DNA of 64,000 nucleotides. Source: Mycobacterium triplex (GTDB lineage: Bacteria; Actinomycetota; Actinomycetes; Mycobacteriales; Mycobacteriaceae). The stretch is from contig NZ_HG964446.1 in the NCBI RefSeq assembly GCF_000689255.1, positions 2,636,854 through 2,700,853 of the forward strand. Reading direction: 5' to 3'. Under the pieces are notes generated by a model. That model was not told the DNA's origin and searched no databases. It saw only the letters and a list, made by a program, of their open reading frames with translations. The position numbers and the translations under genes were made by a program. Shown here one piece after another: positions 37,159 to 46,955 of the stretch (positions are counted from its first letter, which is position 1; every line of letters begins with the position of its first letter).

Positions 37159-38286
37159 CTAGGCGAACTGCTGTCCGGGTGGGGGCCCGGCGGGCGGCCC
37201 CGCCGGGTAGCCGGGCTGCCCGAGCGGCACGATCTGACCACCGGAAAGCTTGCGGTAGGTGTACACCTGGATCAGCGCGGCAACCGGGATGGCCGCGATG
37301 ATGCCCACCCCGCACAGCAATTCGCCGACCAACATCACCGCGTACTGCACCAGCCACGACAGCAGCGACGGGCCGATGTTCGCCCGCGTCGTCGCGATGC
37401 TGGCCTTGATGGATTCCACCGGTGACAGCGACCGGTCGACCACGAACGGGATGGCGAACAAGGTGAGGAACGCGAAGATGATGCCGGGAATGATGCACAG
37501 GATTGATCCGACCACGGTGCCGGCCGCGACCAGCAGCGCGACGACGAACACGGAGCCGACATTGCGCGGCCTGAAGAACGTGCCGATCGTCACCGGCTTG
37601 CCGTCGGCGATGTCCAGGGCGCCGGTCGTCACCCCCGCGTGCATGTAGATCGCGGCGATGAAGAGCAGCACGTAGCCCACGAGCATGACCGCGATCGACG
37701 CCGGGCCATACGCGATGTCGACGCCGCTGGTGGTCTCGCCGTAGCTGTTGGTGTACGTCGTGGTCGTGCTTTCCCCGAAAACCATCGGCAGCAGCGCGGC
37801 GATCAGGGCGAACACGGTGATCACCGCGACGTAGATCAAGACCGGGACGACCAGTGCAGCGATGTTTTGCTGGAACTTGCCCCACGCCCACTTCAGCGCC
37901 TCGGTGACGTCGAACTGCGGGGAAGCCGGGGCGCCGTAGGCGCCGAAGCCGGGTGGCGGCGGGTAGCTCGCCGGCGGCGCGCCGTAGCCGGGGGGCGGGG
38001 GAGGCGGCCCTCCGTAGCCGGGAGGCGTTGCGCTACCGGGTGGCGGTCCGGGCGGGACGGGCGGCGGGTTGTAGCCGCCCGGCGGCGGGCCGTAGCCCGG
38101 GGGCGGCGGAGGCGGTGCGCCGTAGCCCGGGGGCGGCGGAGGCGGTGCGCCGTAGCCCGGGGACGGCGGAGGCGGTGCGCCATAGCCCGGCGGCGTCTGA
38201 CCGGGCGGTTGCGAGTGGCCCGGAGGGTTCTGGTCGCCGCCGAACGGCTCGGCCGGGTCAGCTGGTTGTTCTGGAGGCTGGCTCAT
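37159..38286 (-). CDS. Proline/glycine-rich multispanning membrane protein (Rv2560-like), copy B
   Basis: 375 residues, paralogue of copy A. It has a longer Pro-Gly-Tyr repeat N-terminus (about 125 residues, with PPPPPGYGAPP units) followed by the same membrane domain: WAWGKFQQNIAALVVP, FRPRNVGSVFVVALLV, IPGIIFAFLTLFAIPFVVDRS and YTYRKLSGGQIVPL align with copy A. AGGAC precedes the ATG. The two copies with their similar promoters look like a tandem duplication; M. tuberculosis appears to have a single such gene (from memory). Confidence 0.85.
   Translation of the reverse strand: MSQPPEQPADPAEPFGGDQNPPGHSQPPGQTPPGYGAPPPPSPGYGAPPPPPPGYGAPPPPPPGYGPPPGGYNPPPVPPGPPPGSATPPGYGGPPPPPPGYGAPPASYPPPPGFGAYGAPASPQFDVTEALKWAWGKFQQNIAALVVPVLIYVAVITVFALIAALLPMVFGESTTTTYTNSYGETTSGVDIAYGPASIAVMLVGYVLLFIAAIYMHAGVTTGALDIADGKPVTIGTFFRPRNVGSVFVVALLVAAGTVVGSILCIIPGIIFAFLTLFAIPFVVDRSLSPVESIKASIATTRANIGPSLLSWLVQYAVMLVGELLCGVGIIAAIPVAALIQVYTYRKLSGGQIVPLGQPGYPAGPPAGPPPGQQFA
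38091..38190 (-). repeat. 30-base tandem repeat encoding Pro-Gly-Tyr motifs (copy B)
   Basis: Three consecutive 30-base units (38091-38120, 38121-38150, 38151-38180) differ by a single base, with a partial fourth. Each encodes ten residues of the GYGAPPPPPP type, so copy-number change would keep the reading frame. Confidence 0.85.
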
Positions 38287-38350
38287 TTGCCGTCCTAATT
38301 TGCTGTCGGAATAGCTTGCGGGCACACGCGCGCGGAACCTGGCAACCCGG

Positions 38351-38356
38351 AACTTA
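38351..38356 (-). promoter_or_regulatory. Candidate -10 of membrane protein copy B
   Basis: TAAGTT on the minus strand, 64 bases before the ATG, in the position equivalent to TAGGTT before copy A. Confidence 0.4.
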
Positions 38357-38457
38357 GCAAATATGCGCCGGGGGAGCGAGGGTTGGGCTTTGCTTGCTTC
38401 GGGGTTTGTCTTCCAGGCCGTCGCCGCCACCGCGCGTACCTGTCCGGTCCGCGTGGT

Positions 38458-39825
38458 ATGCCTGAAGCCGTGTCCGACGGTCTGTTCGACCTGCCCGGCG
38501 AATCGCGGACCGCCGACGACGCCCTGCTCGCGTCGGCCAACGCGCCGCTGGCGGTGCGGATGCGCCCCGCTTCGCTGGACGAGGTCGTCGGGCAGGACCA
38601 CTTGCTGGGGCCCGGGTCGCCGCTGCGCCGCCTGGTCGAGGGCTCGGGGGTGGCCTCGGCCATCCTGTACGGCCCGCCGGGCAGCGGCAAGACGACGTTG
38701 GCGGCGCTGGTGTCGCAGGCGACCGGGCGCCGGTTCGAGGCGCTGTCCGCGTTGTCGGCGGGCGTCAAAGACGTCCGGGCGATCATCGACAAGGCGCGAC
38801 ACGGGCTCCTTTCCGGCGAGCAGACGGTGCTGTTCATCGACGAGGTGCACCGGTTCTCCAAAACCCAGCAGGACGCGCTGCTCTCCGCGGTGGAGAACCG
38901 GGTGGTGCTGCTGGTCGCGGCGACCACCGAGAACCCGTCGTTCTCGGTGGTGGCGCCGCTGCTGTCGCGATCGCTGATCCTGCAGCTGCGCCCGCTGACG
39001 GCCGACGACATCCGCACCGTGGTGCAGCGCGCGATCGACGACCCGCGGGGCCTGGGCGGCCAGATCGGCGTCCGGCCCGACGCGATCGAGCTGCTGGTGC
39101 AATTGGCCGCCGGCGACGCCCGCCGCGCGCTGACCGCGCTGGAGGTCGCCTCGGAAACAGTGCGAGAAACCGTTGCGGCGGGCGGCGAGCTGACGGTGGC
39201 GGCCGTCGAGCAATCGCTGGACGAGGCCGCCGTGCGCTACGACCGCGACGGCGATCAGCACTACGACGTCATCAGCGCGTTCATCAAATCGGTGCGCGGC
39301 TCCGACGTCGACGCGGCGCTGCACTATCTGGCCCGCATGCTCGTCGCGGGGGAGGACCCGCGGTTCGTCGCGCGGCGGCTGATGATTTTGGCCAGCGAGG
39401 ACATCGGCATGGCCGACCCGACGGCGCTGCAGATCGCGGTCGCCGCCGCGCAGACGGTGGCGCTGATCGGCATGCCCGAGGCCCAATTGACCTTGGCGCA
39501 CGCCACCATTCACCTGGCCACCGCCCCGAAGTCGAACGCGGTGACCACCGCACTGGCCGCGGCGATGAACGACATCAAGGCGGGCAAGGCGGGTTTGGTG
39601 CCGGCCCATCTGCGCGACGGCCACTACTCGGGAGCGGCCGCGCTGGGCAACGCGCAGGGCTACCAATACGCTCACGACCATCCGGATGGTGTTGTCGCGC
39701 AACAATATCCGCCCGACGAGTTGACGGGCGTCGACTATTACCGGCCCACCGGGCGCGGCGTCGAACGCGAAATCACCGGTCGCCTGGAGCGGCTGCGCGC
39801 GATCATCCGCCGCAACCGCGGCTAG
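38458..39825 (+). CDS. rarA: Replication-associated recombination AAA ATPase RarA (MgsA)
   Basis: 455 residues. Walker [15 protein letters not shown], Walker [13 protein letters not shown] and sensor ATTENPSF identify a clamp-loader-like AAA+ ATPase of the RarA/MgsA/WRNIP1 family, which acts at stalled replication forks. The C-terminal helical tetramerisation part is complete (ends [13 protein letters not shown]). ATG 38458 chosen; GTG 38470 is close by and the frame is open further upstream. Its stop overlaps that of the opposing gene. Confidence 0.93.
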   Translation: MPEAVSDGLFDLPGESRTADDALLASANAPLAVRMRPASLDEVVGQDHLLGPGSPLRRLVEGSGVASAILYGPPGSGKTTLAALVSQATGRRFEALSALSAGVKDVRAIIDKARHGLLSGEQTVLFIDEVHRFSKTQQDALLSAVENRVVLLVAATTENPSFSVVAPLLSRSLILQLRPLTADDIRTVVQRAIDDPRGLGGQIGVRPDAIELLVQLAAGDARRALTALEVASETVRETVAAGGELTVAAVEQSLDEAAVRYDRDGDQHYDVISAFIKSVRGSDVDAALHYLARMLVAGEDPRFVARRLMILASEDIGMADPTALQIAVAAAQTVALIGMPEAQLTLAHATIHLATAPKSNAVTTALAAAMNDIKAGKAGLVPAHLRDGHYSGAAALGNAQGYQYAHDHPDGVVAQQYPPDELTGVDYYRPTGRGVEREITGRLERLRAIIRRNRG

Positions 39826-40445
39826 ACCAGTTCGGGAACCCGCAGCCGCGCGATCGCCAGCTCGAACTCGGCGACGTCGACGATCTCGGCGCCCAGGTCG
39901 CGTGCCCGCCGGCTGCGCAATTGGCTGGCCTGGTCGCTGTTTCGGGCCATCGCCTCCTGGCTGTCGAACGTCGAGCATGCCACCGCTCGCCGCCCGGCCG
40001 GGTGGTCGATCATCAGGCTGGCGCTGCAGAACCCCTCGAGGCGCTCCATCTCCGGCAGCACGGCCATTCGATAGAAGTCCATCGATCGTTCGAGCTGATC
40101 GGGCACCACCTTGAGCCAGGTGGCGCGCACGAACGCGCCGTCGCGCGACCGGTGACGGCGGTGCAGCGATGCGATGTGCCACTCTTCGACGCTGGCGCTG
40201 CCGTCGAACATCAACGCGACGTGGTCACGGATGATCGCCACCCGCTCGGCGCTGGCGCGCATCGACGCGATGGACTCCCAGGAGCTGGTGGCGATGCAGC
40301 GGCCGGACTGCCGGTCGACCAGCAGCGACAGCCCGATGTAGCCGTCGATCTCCTGCATTTCCGGCATCACGACATCGCGGACATGGGCGATTCCGATGTC
40401 GACCGACAAGGGTTGCCCGTCGATGGTGAAAGAGCGTGCGTACAC
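39822..40445 (-). CDS. Rv2557/Rv2558-like protein, double ABM-type ferredoxin-like fold
   Basis: 207 residues. Two similar halves (around [22 protein letters not shown] and [23 protein letters not shown]) each resemble an antibiotic-biosynthesis-monooxygenase-like alpha/beta barrel, so the protein is probably an internal duplication. M. tuberculosis has two adjacent paralogues, Rv2557 and Rv2558, known as starvation-induced and of unknown function; here only one copy exists. GTG start with GGAG 5 bases upstream. A perfect 16-base palindrome lies 31 bases upstream of the start. Confidence 0.8.
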   Translation of the reverse strand: MYARSFTIDGQPLSVDIGIAHVRDVVMPEMQEIDGYIGLSLLVDRQSGRCIATSSWESIASMRASAERVAIIRDHVALMFDGSASVEEWHIASLHRRHRSRDGAFVRATWLKVVPDQLERSMDFYRMAVLPEMERLEGFCSASLMIDHPAGRRAVACSTFDSQEAMARNSDQASQLRSRRARDLGAEIVDVAEFELAIARLRVPELV

Positions 40446-40476
40446 GATGGCTCCCTACTAGTTCGGGGCAGCGCCC

Positions 40477-40492
40477 CCGGTGGCGCCACCGG
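40477..40492. promoter_or_regulatory. Perfect 16-base palindrome upstream of the Rv2557/8-like gene
   Basis: CCGGTGGC-GCCACCGG reads identically on both strands. It lies in the 181-base divergent region between the Rv2557/8-like gene and the YjbQ gene, near a TATTTA-type AT-rich stretch on the minus strand. Candidate operator or 5' leader hairpin; the regulator is unknown. Confidence 0.45.
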
Positions 40493-40613
40493 TCCCACTA
40501 AATACCTTCCTCCTACCGATCACCTCCTGGCAATGACTTGGCGGCGAGGTCGCGGCGTGTCCGCCCGTGTGGCCGCGCTCACAAGCGATTGGCTGGTCAG
40601 CGGGGTCGCGCCG

Positions 40614-40619
40614 TACCCT
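40614..40619 (+). promoter_or_regulatory. -10 element of the YjbQ gene (leaderless)
   Basis: TACCCT ends 7 bases before GTG 40627 with no ribosome-binding site in between. Confidence 0.5.
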
Positions 40620-40626
40620 TGATCGG

Positions 40627-41028
40627 GTGCATACGGATCTGCTCGAGGTCGACACCGCCAGCCGTCGCATCGTGGATCTGACCGACGCGGTGCGTAGGTT
40701 TTGCTTCTCGTACGGAGACGGGCTGTGCAACGTGTTCGTCCCGCACGCGACGGCCGGGGTGGCGATCATCGAGACCGGCGCCGGTTCCGACGACGACCTG
40801 GTCGACACGCTGGAACGGCTGTTGCCGCGTGACGACCGCTACCGGCACGCGCACGGCTCGGCCGGGCACGGCGCCGACCACGTGATGCCGGCGATCGTCT
40901 CGCCGTCGGTCACGCTGCCGGTCGCGGCCGGTGAGCCGCAGCTGGGCACCTGGCAAAGCGTCGTTTTGGTCGACCTCAACCGGGACAACCCGCGGCGCTC
41001 GGTGCGGCTGAGCTTTTTGGAGGGTTAG
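40627..41028 (+). CDS. YjbQ / secondary thiamine-phosphate synthase family protein (Rv2556c-like)
   Basis: 133 residues. [17 protein letters not shown] and the [20 protein letters not shown] ending are the signature of the UPF0047/YjbQ family, whose members show weak thiamine-phosphate synthase activity in E. coli; the physiological role is unclear. GTG 40627 gives an N-terminus ([14 protein letters not shown]) like that recalled for Rv2556c, and a -10 hexamer directly upstream supports a leaderless start. Precedes alaS, 88 bases away. Confidence 0.88.
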   Translation: MHTDLLEVDTASRRIVDLTDAVRRFCFSYGDGLCNVFVPHATAGVAIIETGAGSDDDLVDTLERLLPRDDRYRHAHGSAGHGADHVMPAIVSPSVTLPVAAGEPQLGTWQSVVLVDLNRDNPRRSVRLSFLEG

Positions 41029-41116
41029 CTGTCAAGTAACCGACGGCACCGGGACCGGTACTGTGAGCGGTCGAAACGCGTCGTTAGACAGCCTTTATAG
41101 GAAGAAGCGGAAAAGA

Positions 41117-43834
41117 GTGCAGACACACGAGATCAGGAAAAGATTTCTTGATCACTTCGTGAAGGCGGGTCACACCGAAGTGCCGAGCGCATCGGTGATC
41201 CTCGACGACCCGAACCTGCTGTTCGTCAACGCCGGCATGGTGCAGTTCGTGCCCTTCTTCCTGGGCGCGCGCACCCCGCCCTACTCGAAGGCCACCAGCA
41301 TCCAGAAGTGCATCCGCACCCCGGATATCGACGAGGTGGGCATCACCACCCGGCACAACACCTTCTTCCAGATGGCCGGCAACTTCTCGTTCGGCGACTA
41401 TTTCAAGCGTGAGGCCATCGAGCTGGCCTGGTCCTTGCTGACCGATTCGGTCGCCGACGGCGGCTACGGCCTGGACCCCGAAAAGATATGGACGACGGTC
41501 TTTTTCGACGACGACGAGGCCGTGCGGTTGTGGCAGGAGATCGCCGGGCTGCCGGCCGAGCGGATCCAGCGCCGCGGCATGGCCGATAACTATTGGTCGA
41601 TGGGCATCCCCGGACCGTGCGGTCCGTCCTCGGAGATCTACTACGACCGCGGCCCGGAATTCGGCATCGAGGGCGGTCCGATCGCCAACGAGGACCGCTA
41701 CATCGAGATCTGGAACCTCGTGTTCATGCAGAACGAGCGCGGCGAGGGAACCGGCAAGGAAGACTTCGAGATCCTCGGGCCGTTGCCCCGCAAGAACATC
41801 GACACCGGCATGGGTGTGGAGCGGGTCGCGTTCATCCTGCAGGGCGTCCACAACGTCTACGAGACGGACCTGCTGCGACCGGTCATCGACATGGTGGCCG
41901 CGCGCGCCCCGCGCGGCTATGGCTTATCCGGTTCGGAAGGCAACCACGATGACGACGTGCGCTACCGCGTGATCGCCGACCACAGCCGCACCGCCGCGAT
42001 TCTGATCGGCGACGGCGTGAGCCCGGGCAACGACGGCCGCGGCTACGTGCTGCGCCGGCTGCTGCGCCGGGTGATCCGCTCGGCCAAGCTGCTGGGCATC
42101 GAAGGCCCGATCGTCGGCGACCTGATGACCACCGTGCGCGACGCGATGGGTCCGTCGTATCCGGAGCTCGTCGCCGATTTCGATCGGATCAAGCGCATCG
42201 CCGTCGCCGAGGAAACCGCGTTCAACCGCACCCTGGCGTCGGGCTCGAAGTTGTTCGAGGAAGTGGCCGGCACCACCAAAGCGGCTGGGGCCAAAGTGGT
42301 TTCCGGCTCGGACGCCTTCACCCTGCACGACACCTACGGCTTCCCGATCGAGCTCACGCTCGAGATGGCGTCGGAGGCCGGCTTGCAGGTCGACGAGGTC
42401 GGCTTCCGGGAACTGATGGCCGAGCAGCGGCGCCGGGCCAAGGCCGATGCGGCCGCGCGCAAACATGCGCACGCCGACCTGACCGCTTACCGCGAGCTGG
42501 TCGACGCCGGACCGACCGAGTTCACCGGCTTCGACGAGTTGACGTCCGAGGCAAGGATTTTGGGCATCTTCGTGGACGGCAAACGGGTGCCGGTGGTCGC
42601 GCACGGTGCCGATGTCGGCGATCGGGTCGAACTCGTCTTGGACCGCACGCCGCTGTACGCCGAGTCCGGTGGTCAGATCGCCGACGAGGGCACGATCAGC
42701 GGGACGGGTTCCGGTGAGAGTGCGCGGGCGGCGGTCACCGACGTGCAGAAGATCGGCAAAACCCTTTGGGTGCACCGGGTCAACGTCGAGTCCGGCGAGT
42801 TCGTCGAGGGCGACACGGTGATCGCGGCGGTGGACCCCGGCTGGCGCAAGGGCGCCACCCAGGGTCACTCCGGTACTCACATGGTGCACGCCGCACTGCG
42901 ACAGGTGTTGGGCCCCAACGCTGTTCAGGCCGGATCGCTGAACCGTCCGGGTTACTTGCGCTTCGACTTCAACTGGCAGGGTGCGCTGACCGACGAGCAG
43001 CGCAGCGACATCGAGGAAGTCACCAACGAGGCCGTGCAGGCCGACTTCGAGGTGCACACCTTCCACGAATCGCTGGAGAAGGCCAAGGCGATGGGCGCGA
43101 TGGCGCTTTTCGGTGAGGCCTATCCCGACGAGGTCCGGGTGGTGGAGATCGGCGGGCCGTTCTCGCTGGAGCTGTGCGGGGGAACCCACGTGCACAACTC
43201 GGCGCAGATCGGTCCGGTGACCATCCTCGGCGAATCGTCGATCGGCTCCGGGGTGCGCCGGGTGGAGGCCTACGTCGGGCTGGAGTCGTTCCGGCACCTG
43301 GCCAAGGAGCGGGCGTTGATGGCGGGGCTGGCGTCGTCGCTGAAGGTGCCGTCGGAGGAGGTGCCCGCGCGGGTGGCCAACCTGGTCGAGCGGCTCAAGG
43401 CCGCCGAGAAGGAAGTCGAACGCGCCCGGCAGGCCGGTGCGAAGGCCGCGGCGGCGAATGCGGCAGCCGGTGCGGAGCGGATCGGTAACGTCCGTGTGGT
43501 GGCGCAGCGGATGGCGGGCGGGATGACGGCGGCCGATCTGCGTTCCCTCGTCGGCGACATCAAGGGCAAGCTGGGCAGCGATCCCGCGGTGGTCGCGCTG
43601 ATCACCGTCGGGGACGACGGCGCGACGGTGCCCTATGCCGTCGCCGCCAATCCGGCCGCTCAAGACCTCGGGATCCGGGCCAATGACCTGGTCAAGCAGC
43701 TCGCCATGGCCGTCGACGGCCGCGGCGGCGGCAAGCCCGACCTGGCGCAGGGCTCCGGAAAGAATCCGACCGGTGTCGACGCGGCGCTAGAGGCGGTCCG
43801 CTCCGAGATCGCCGTGATAGCGCAGGTCGGTTGA
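41117..43834 (+). CDS. alaS: Alanine--tRNA ligase
   Basis: 905-residue class II synthetase. Aminoacylation domain with [16 protein letters not shown] and [12 protein letters not shown]; editing domain with the [17 protein letters not shown] zinc-binding histidines and the ELCGGTHV Cys/His pair; C-terminal C-Ala region. GTG 41117 gives the N-terminus [14 protein letters not shown] of M. tuberculosis AlaS; the frame is open back to 41063. A TACTGT at 41059-41064 could be the -10, leaving a leader of about 45 bases; no attenuator or T-box is seen. The next gene's GTG follows the stop without gap. Confidence 0.97.
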   Translation: MQTHEIRKRFLDHFVKAGHTEVPSASVILDDPNLLFVNAGMVQFVPFFLGARTPPYSKATSIQKCIRTPDIDEVGITTRHNTFFQMAGNFSFGDYFKREAIELAWSLLTDSVADGGYGLDPEKIWTTVFFDDDEAVRLWQEIAGLPAERIQRRGMADNYWSMGIPGPCGPSSEIYYDRGPEFGIEGGPIANEDRYIEIWNLVFMQNERGEGTGKEDFEILGPLPRKNIDTGMGVERVAFILQGVHNVYETDLLRPVIDMVAARAPRGYGLSGSEGNHDDDVRYRVIADHSRTAAILIGDGVSPGNDGRGYVLRRLLRRVIRSAKLLGIEGPIVGDLMTTVRDAMGPSYPELVADFDRIKRIAVAEETAFNRTLASGSKLFEEVAGTTKAAGAKVVSGSDAFTLHDTYGFPIELTLEMASEAGLQVDEVGFRELMAEQRRRAKADAAARKHAHADLTAYRELVDAGPTEFTGFDELTSEARILGIFVDGKRVPVVAHGADVGDRVELVLDRTPLYAESGGQIADEGTISGTGSGESARAAVTDVQKIGKTLWVHRVNVESGEFVEGDTVIAAVDPGWRKGATQGHSGTHMVHAALRQVLGPNAVQAGSLNRPGYLRFDFNWQGALTDEQRSDIEEVTNEAVQADFEVHTFHESLEKAKAMGAMALFGEAYPDEVRVVEIGGPFSLELCGGTHVHNSAQIGPVTILGESSIGSGVRRVEAYVGLESFRHLAKERALMAGLASSLKVPSEEVPARVANLVERLKAAEKEVERARQAGAKAAAANAAAGAERIGNVRVVAQRMAGGMTAADLRSLVGDIKGKLGSDPAVVALITVGDDGATVPYAVAANPAAQDLGIRANDLVKQLAMAVDGRGGGKPDLAQGSGKNPTGVDAALEAVRSEIAVIAQVG

Positions 43835-44353
43835 GTGGCTTTGGCAGAGCATCGCTTGCCCGACCGGCCCGGCGACCCTAATCACGACCCCGGGCGGGGA
43901 CGGCGGCTGGGCGTCGACGTGGGCAGCGTGCGCATCGGGGTGGCCGCCAGCGATCCCGACGCCATCCTGGCCACGCCGGTGGAAACGGTGCGCCGGGACC
44001 GCTCCGGTAAGCACGTACGACGGCTCGCCGAGCTCGTCACCGAACTGGAAGCGGTCGAGGTGGTCGTCGGGTTGCCCCGGACGCTGGCGGACCGCACCGG
44101 GCCGTCGGCGCTCGACGCGATCGAGGTGGCTGAGGCGCTGGCCGAAGTCTTGGCGCGGGGAGCCGCGCCGGTGCCGGTGCGGCTCGCCGACGAACGACTG
44201 ACCACCGTCAGCGCGCAGCGTTCGCTGCGCGCGGCGGGAGTGCGAGCCAGACAGCAGCGCGCGGTGATCGACCAGGCGGCGGCCGTGGCGATCCTGCAGA
44301 GCTGGCTGGATCAGCGCCGGGCCACGCTGGGGAGTGTCATCGATGGTGGATAG
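43835..44353 (+). CDS. ruvX: Holliday junction resolvase-like pre-16S rRNA nuclease RuvX (YqgF)
   Basis: 172 residues with an RNase H-like fold: [13 protein letters not shown] carries the first catalytic Asp, GLPRTL follows, and the DERLTTVSA and [12 protein letters not shown] segments carry the remaining acidic residues. YqgF processes the 5' end of 16S rRNA in E. coli and is widely essential. GTG starts directly after the alaS TGA; the gene overlaps mltG by 11 bases, giving an alaS-ruvX-mltG-aroE operon. Confidence 0.92.
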   Translation: MALAEHRLPDRPGDPNHDPGRGRRLGVDVGSVRIGVAASDPDAILATPVETVRRDRSGKHVRRLAELVTELEAVEVVVGLPRTLADRTGPSALDAIEVAEALAEVLARGAAPVPVRLADERLTTVSAQRSLRAAGVRARQQRAVIDQAAAVAILQSWLDQRRATLGSVIDGG

Positions 44354-45590
44354 CGCGCGGGACGAACGGGCCGAGCCGGCCGCCGTCGGGCCGCCCCGGC
44401 ACCGGACCAGCCGGATGGCCCGGATCAAGGCCGAGCGGGGGCGCCGGCGCCGGCGTTTCACCGGCCGGATCGTCTTGGGTGTGCTCGTCGTCATCGTGGT
44501 GGCCGCGGTCTTCGTCGGCTTCAAGATGTGGCACACGGTGTTCGGCGCCGGGGACGACTACAGCGGAGACGGCAAGCGCGACTTGGTGATTCAGATCCAA
44601 GCCGGCGACTCGACGACGATGGTCGGCGAGACGCTGCACAACCAGGGTGTGGTCAAGACCGTGCGGGCCTTCATCAACGCCGCGCACGGCAACGCCGCGA
44701 TCAACTCGATCCAGCCGGGTTTCTACCGGATGCGCACCGAGATCCCGGCCGATTCGGCCGTCGCGCGCCTGACGGACCCCGGCAACCGGGTGGGCAAGCT
44801 GGTCATTCCGGAAGGCCGTCAGCTCGACGACACCACCGACATGAAGACCAACAAGGTCAACCCGGGCATCCTGACGCTGATCTCGCGCGCCACCTGTGTT
44901 GATCTCGACGGCAACAAACACTGCGTCTCGTCGGACGACCTGCGCGCGGCCGCCGGCAACACCCCGCCCAACGTGTTGTCGGTGCCGGCCTGGGCGATTC
45001 AGCCGGTCACCGAGCTGGGCACCGACCACCGCCGCCTCGAGGGGCTGATCGCGCCCGGGACCTTCAACGTCGACCCGTCGGCCTCGCCGCAGAACATCCT
45101 GGCGAACCTGATCAGCGCCGGGGCCGCGATGTACATGCAGTCCGGGCTGGTGGACACCGCGCAGGCGATGAAGCTGTCGCCGTACGACATCCTGGTGGTG
45201 TCCTCGCTGGTGCAGCAGGAATCCAACTCGCAGGACTTCGCGAAGGTGGCGCAGGTCATCTACAACCGCCTCAACGCGCACCACACGCTCGAGTTCGACT
45301 CGACGGTGAACTATCCCCTGGACCGCCGCGAGGTGGCCACCAGCGACGCCGACCGGGCCCAGAAGACGCCCTGGAACACCTACGTCTCGCCGGGCCTGCC
45401 GGCCACGGCGATCTGCTCGCCCGGCATCGACGCGCTGCATGCCGCCGAGCGTCCCGAGCCGGGGGACTGGTTGTACTTCGTCACCATCGACGCCCAGGGG
45501 ACCACGCTGTTCACCAGGGATTACAAGCAGCATCTGGCCAATATCGAGCTGGCTAAGCACAACGGTGTCCTCGACAGCACACCCCGCTAG
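44343..45590 (+). CDS. mltG: Endolytic transglycosylase MltG (YceG-like)
   Basis: 415 residues: a basic cytoplasmic N-terminus (Arg-rich), one transmembrane helix (about residues 42-63), then an outward LysM-like and catalytic domain. The [24 protein letters not shown] segment carries the catalytic Glu (QQE). It cleaves nascent peptidoglycan strands and so sets glycan length. ATG 44343 is chosen because GGGGAG lies 8 bases upstream; GTG 44334 and GTG 44346 are alternatives. Confidence 0.93.
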   Translation: MVDSARDERAEPAAVGPPRHRTSRMARIKAERGRRRRRFTGRIVLGVLVVIVVAAVFVGFKMWHTVFGAGDDYSGDGKRDLVIQIQAGDSTTMVGETLHNQGVVKTVRAFINAAHGNAAINSIQPGFYRMRTEIPADSAVARLTDPGNRVGKLVIPEGRQLDDTTDMKTNKVNPGILTLISRATCVDLDGNKHCVSSDDLRAAAGNTPPNVLSVPAWAIQPVTELGTDHRRLEGLIAPGTFNVDPSASPQNILANLISAGAAMYMQSGLVDTAQAMKLSPYDILVVSSLVQQESNSQDFAKVAQVIYNRLNAHHTLEFDSTVNYPLDRREVATSDADRAQKTPWNTYVSPGLPATAICSPGIDALHAAERPEPGDWLYFVTIDAQGTTLFTRDYKQHLANIELAKHNGVLDSTPR

Positions 45591-46413
45591 CGCGGGACCG
45601 CGAAAAGCGGCCGTCCTCGGGTCGCCGATCGCGCATTCGAAATCCCCGCAACTGCACCTCGCGGCCTATCACGCGCTGGGCCTGGACGACTGGACCTACG
45701 AGCGCATCGAATGCGGCGCCGAGGAGTTGCCGGGGCTCGTCGCCGGGTTCGGGCCGGAGTGGGTCGGCGTGTCGGTGACGGCGCCGGGCAAGTTCGCCGC
45801 GCTGGCGTTCGCCGACGAGCGCACCGAACGTGCGGAGCAGGTGGGATCGGCCAACACGCTGGTGCGCACGCCCCGCGGCTGGCGGGCCGACAACACCGAC
45901 ATCGACGGGGTGGCGGGGGCGATCGCGCAAATAGGGGGAGCCTCGGGATGGGCGCTGGTCTGTGGATCGGGCGGCACCGCGCCCGCGGCCGTCGTCGGCC
46001 TGGCCCAGCTCGGCGTCAGCGGCATCACCGTGGTGGCGCGCAATCCCGAGAAGGCGGCCCGGCTGGTGGACCTGGGCACCCGGGTCGGCGTTGCGACGCG
46101 CTTCCGCGGGCTGGACGGCCCCGACGACAGGGGCCTGGCCGACGAAGTAGCCGCCGCGGAGGTGCTGGTCAGCACGATCCCGGCCGAGGTGGCGTCCCGG
46201 TATGCCGCCACCTTCGCGACGATCCCGGTGCTGCTGGACGCCGTCTACGACCCCTGGCCCACCCCGCTGGCCGCCGCGGTGGCCGGCGCGGGCGGGCGGG
46301 TGATCAACGGCGTGCAGATGCTGCTACATCAGGCCTTCGCGCAGGTGGAGCAATTCACCGGGCAACCCGCCCCGCGCGCAGCGATGACTTGCGCTTTGGC
46401 CGCCCTGGATTAG
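45565..46413 (+). CDS. aroE: Shikimate dehydrogenase
   Basis: 282 residues. Shikimate-binding Ser residues in SPIAHSKSPQLH, catalytic Lys in VSVTAPGKFAA, and the NTDIDG Asp are all present, followed by the NADP-binding GSGGTAPAAVVGL. Reduces 3-dehydroshikimate in aromatic amino acid synthesis. GTG 45565 is the likely start ([14 protein letters not shown]...), 26 bases inside the end of mltG. First shikimate gene of the region, separated from aroC only by a small peptidase-like gene. Confidence 0.94.
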   Translation: MSSTAHPASAGPRKAAVLGSPIAHSKSPQLHLAAYHALGLDDWTYERIECGAEELPGLVAGFGPEWVGVSVTAPGKFAALAFADERTERAEQVGSANTLVRTPRGWRADNTDIDGVAGAIAQIGGASGWALVCGSGGTAPAAVVGLAQLGVSGITVVARNPEKAARLVDLGTRVGVATRFRGLDGPDDRGLADEVAAAEVLVSTIPAEVASRYAATFATIPVLLDAVYDPWPTPLAAAVAGAGGRVINGVQMLLHQAFAQVEQFTGQPAPRAAMTCALAALD

Positions 46414-46423
46414 CGTCTCGCGG

Positions 46424-46831
46424 GTGCGGGCGACGGCTGCGGTGCTGGTGTTGGCCTGGCTGGCGGCGTTGAGCTGCTACGACATCCGGCAGCGTCGACT
46501 GCCCAACCTGCTGACGCTGCCCGGGGCGGGCGTGATCCTGGTGGCCGCATCGTGCGTGGGGCGCGGCGGGCCCGCGCTGGCTGGGGCCGCGGCCTTGACC
46601 GGGCTGTATCTGCTCGTGCACCTGATCGCGCCGGCCGGTATGGGGGCCGGCGACGTGAAGCTGGCCATCGGCCTGGGCGGGCTGGCCGGCTGCTTCGGGG
46701 TCGCGGCGTGGTTTGCCGCGGCGCTGGCCGCGCCGCTGCTGACCGCCGTGACAGGGGTGGTTCTGCGCGGCGCCGTGCCGCACGGCCCGTCGATGTGCCT
46801 GGCCACCGCGGTGGCGGTGGCGCTCTTCTGA
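46424..46831 (+). CDS. A24-family prepilin peptidase-like membrane protein (Rv2551c-like)
   Basis: 135 residues, about four hydrophobic helices. The two catalytic aspartates of type IV prepilin peptidases are present: in SCYDIRQRRLPN near residue 20 and in GMGAGDVKLA near 76. It is only the membrane catalytic half, lacking the methyltransferase domain. No pilin gene is nearby, so the substrate is elsewhere (mycobacteria have Flp-type pilins). A TAGCGT at 46411-46416, overlapping the aroE stop, lies 7 bases before the GTG and may drive leaderless expression. Confidence 0.85.
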   Translation: MRATAAVLVLAWLAALSCYDIRQRRLPNLLTLPGAGVILVAASCVGRGGPALAGAAALTGLYLLVHLIAPAGMGAGDVKLAIGLGGLAGCFGVAAWFAAALAAPLLTAVTGVVLRGAVPHGPSMCLATAVAVALF

Positions 46832-46955
46832 CGTCGGTGCAGGCGTCGAGATCGACGGCGGCGCGGAAAACTGCGAGAGACCTACGCGCTAGCGTCGATT
46901 TCGAGGCGTCGCGGGGATTTAAGTCCACGCATGCCCCCATGGGAGAATGGGACCC

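Noticed and set aside
36881-38190. Regularly spaced GC-rich repeats that at first sight resemble a repeat array
   Set aside because: The units are contiguous, in frame and encode Pro-Gly-Tyr motifs of two membrane proteins; there are no spacers and no cas genes, so this is not a CRISPR array.
41029-41116. Possible T-box or attenuator upstream of alaS (and likewise before hisS and aspS)
   Set aside because: No T-box sequence, specifier stem or terminator-like hairpin with T-run could be seen; leaders are short or absent.
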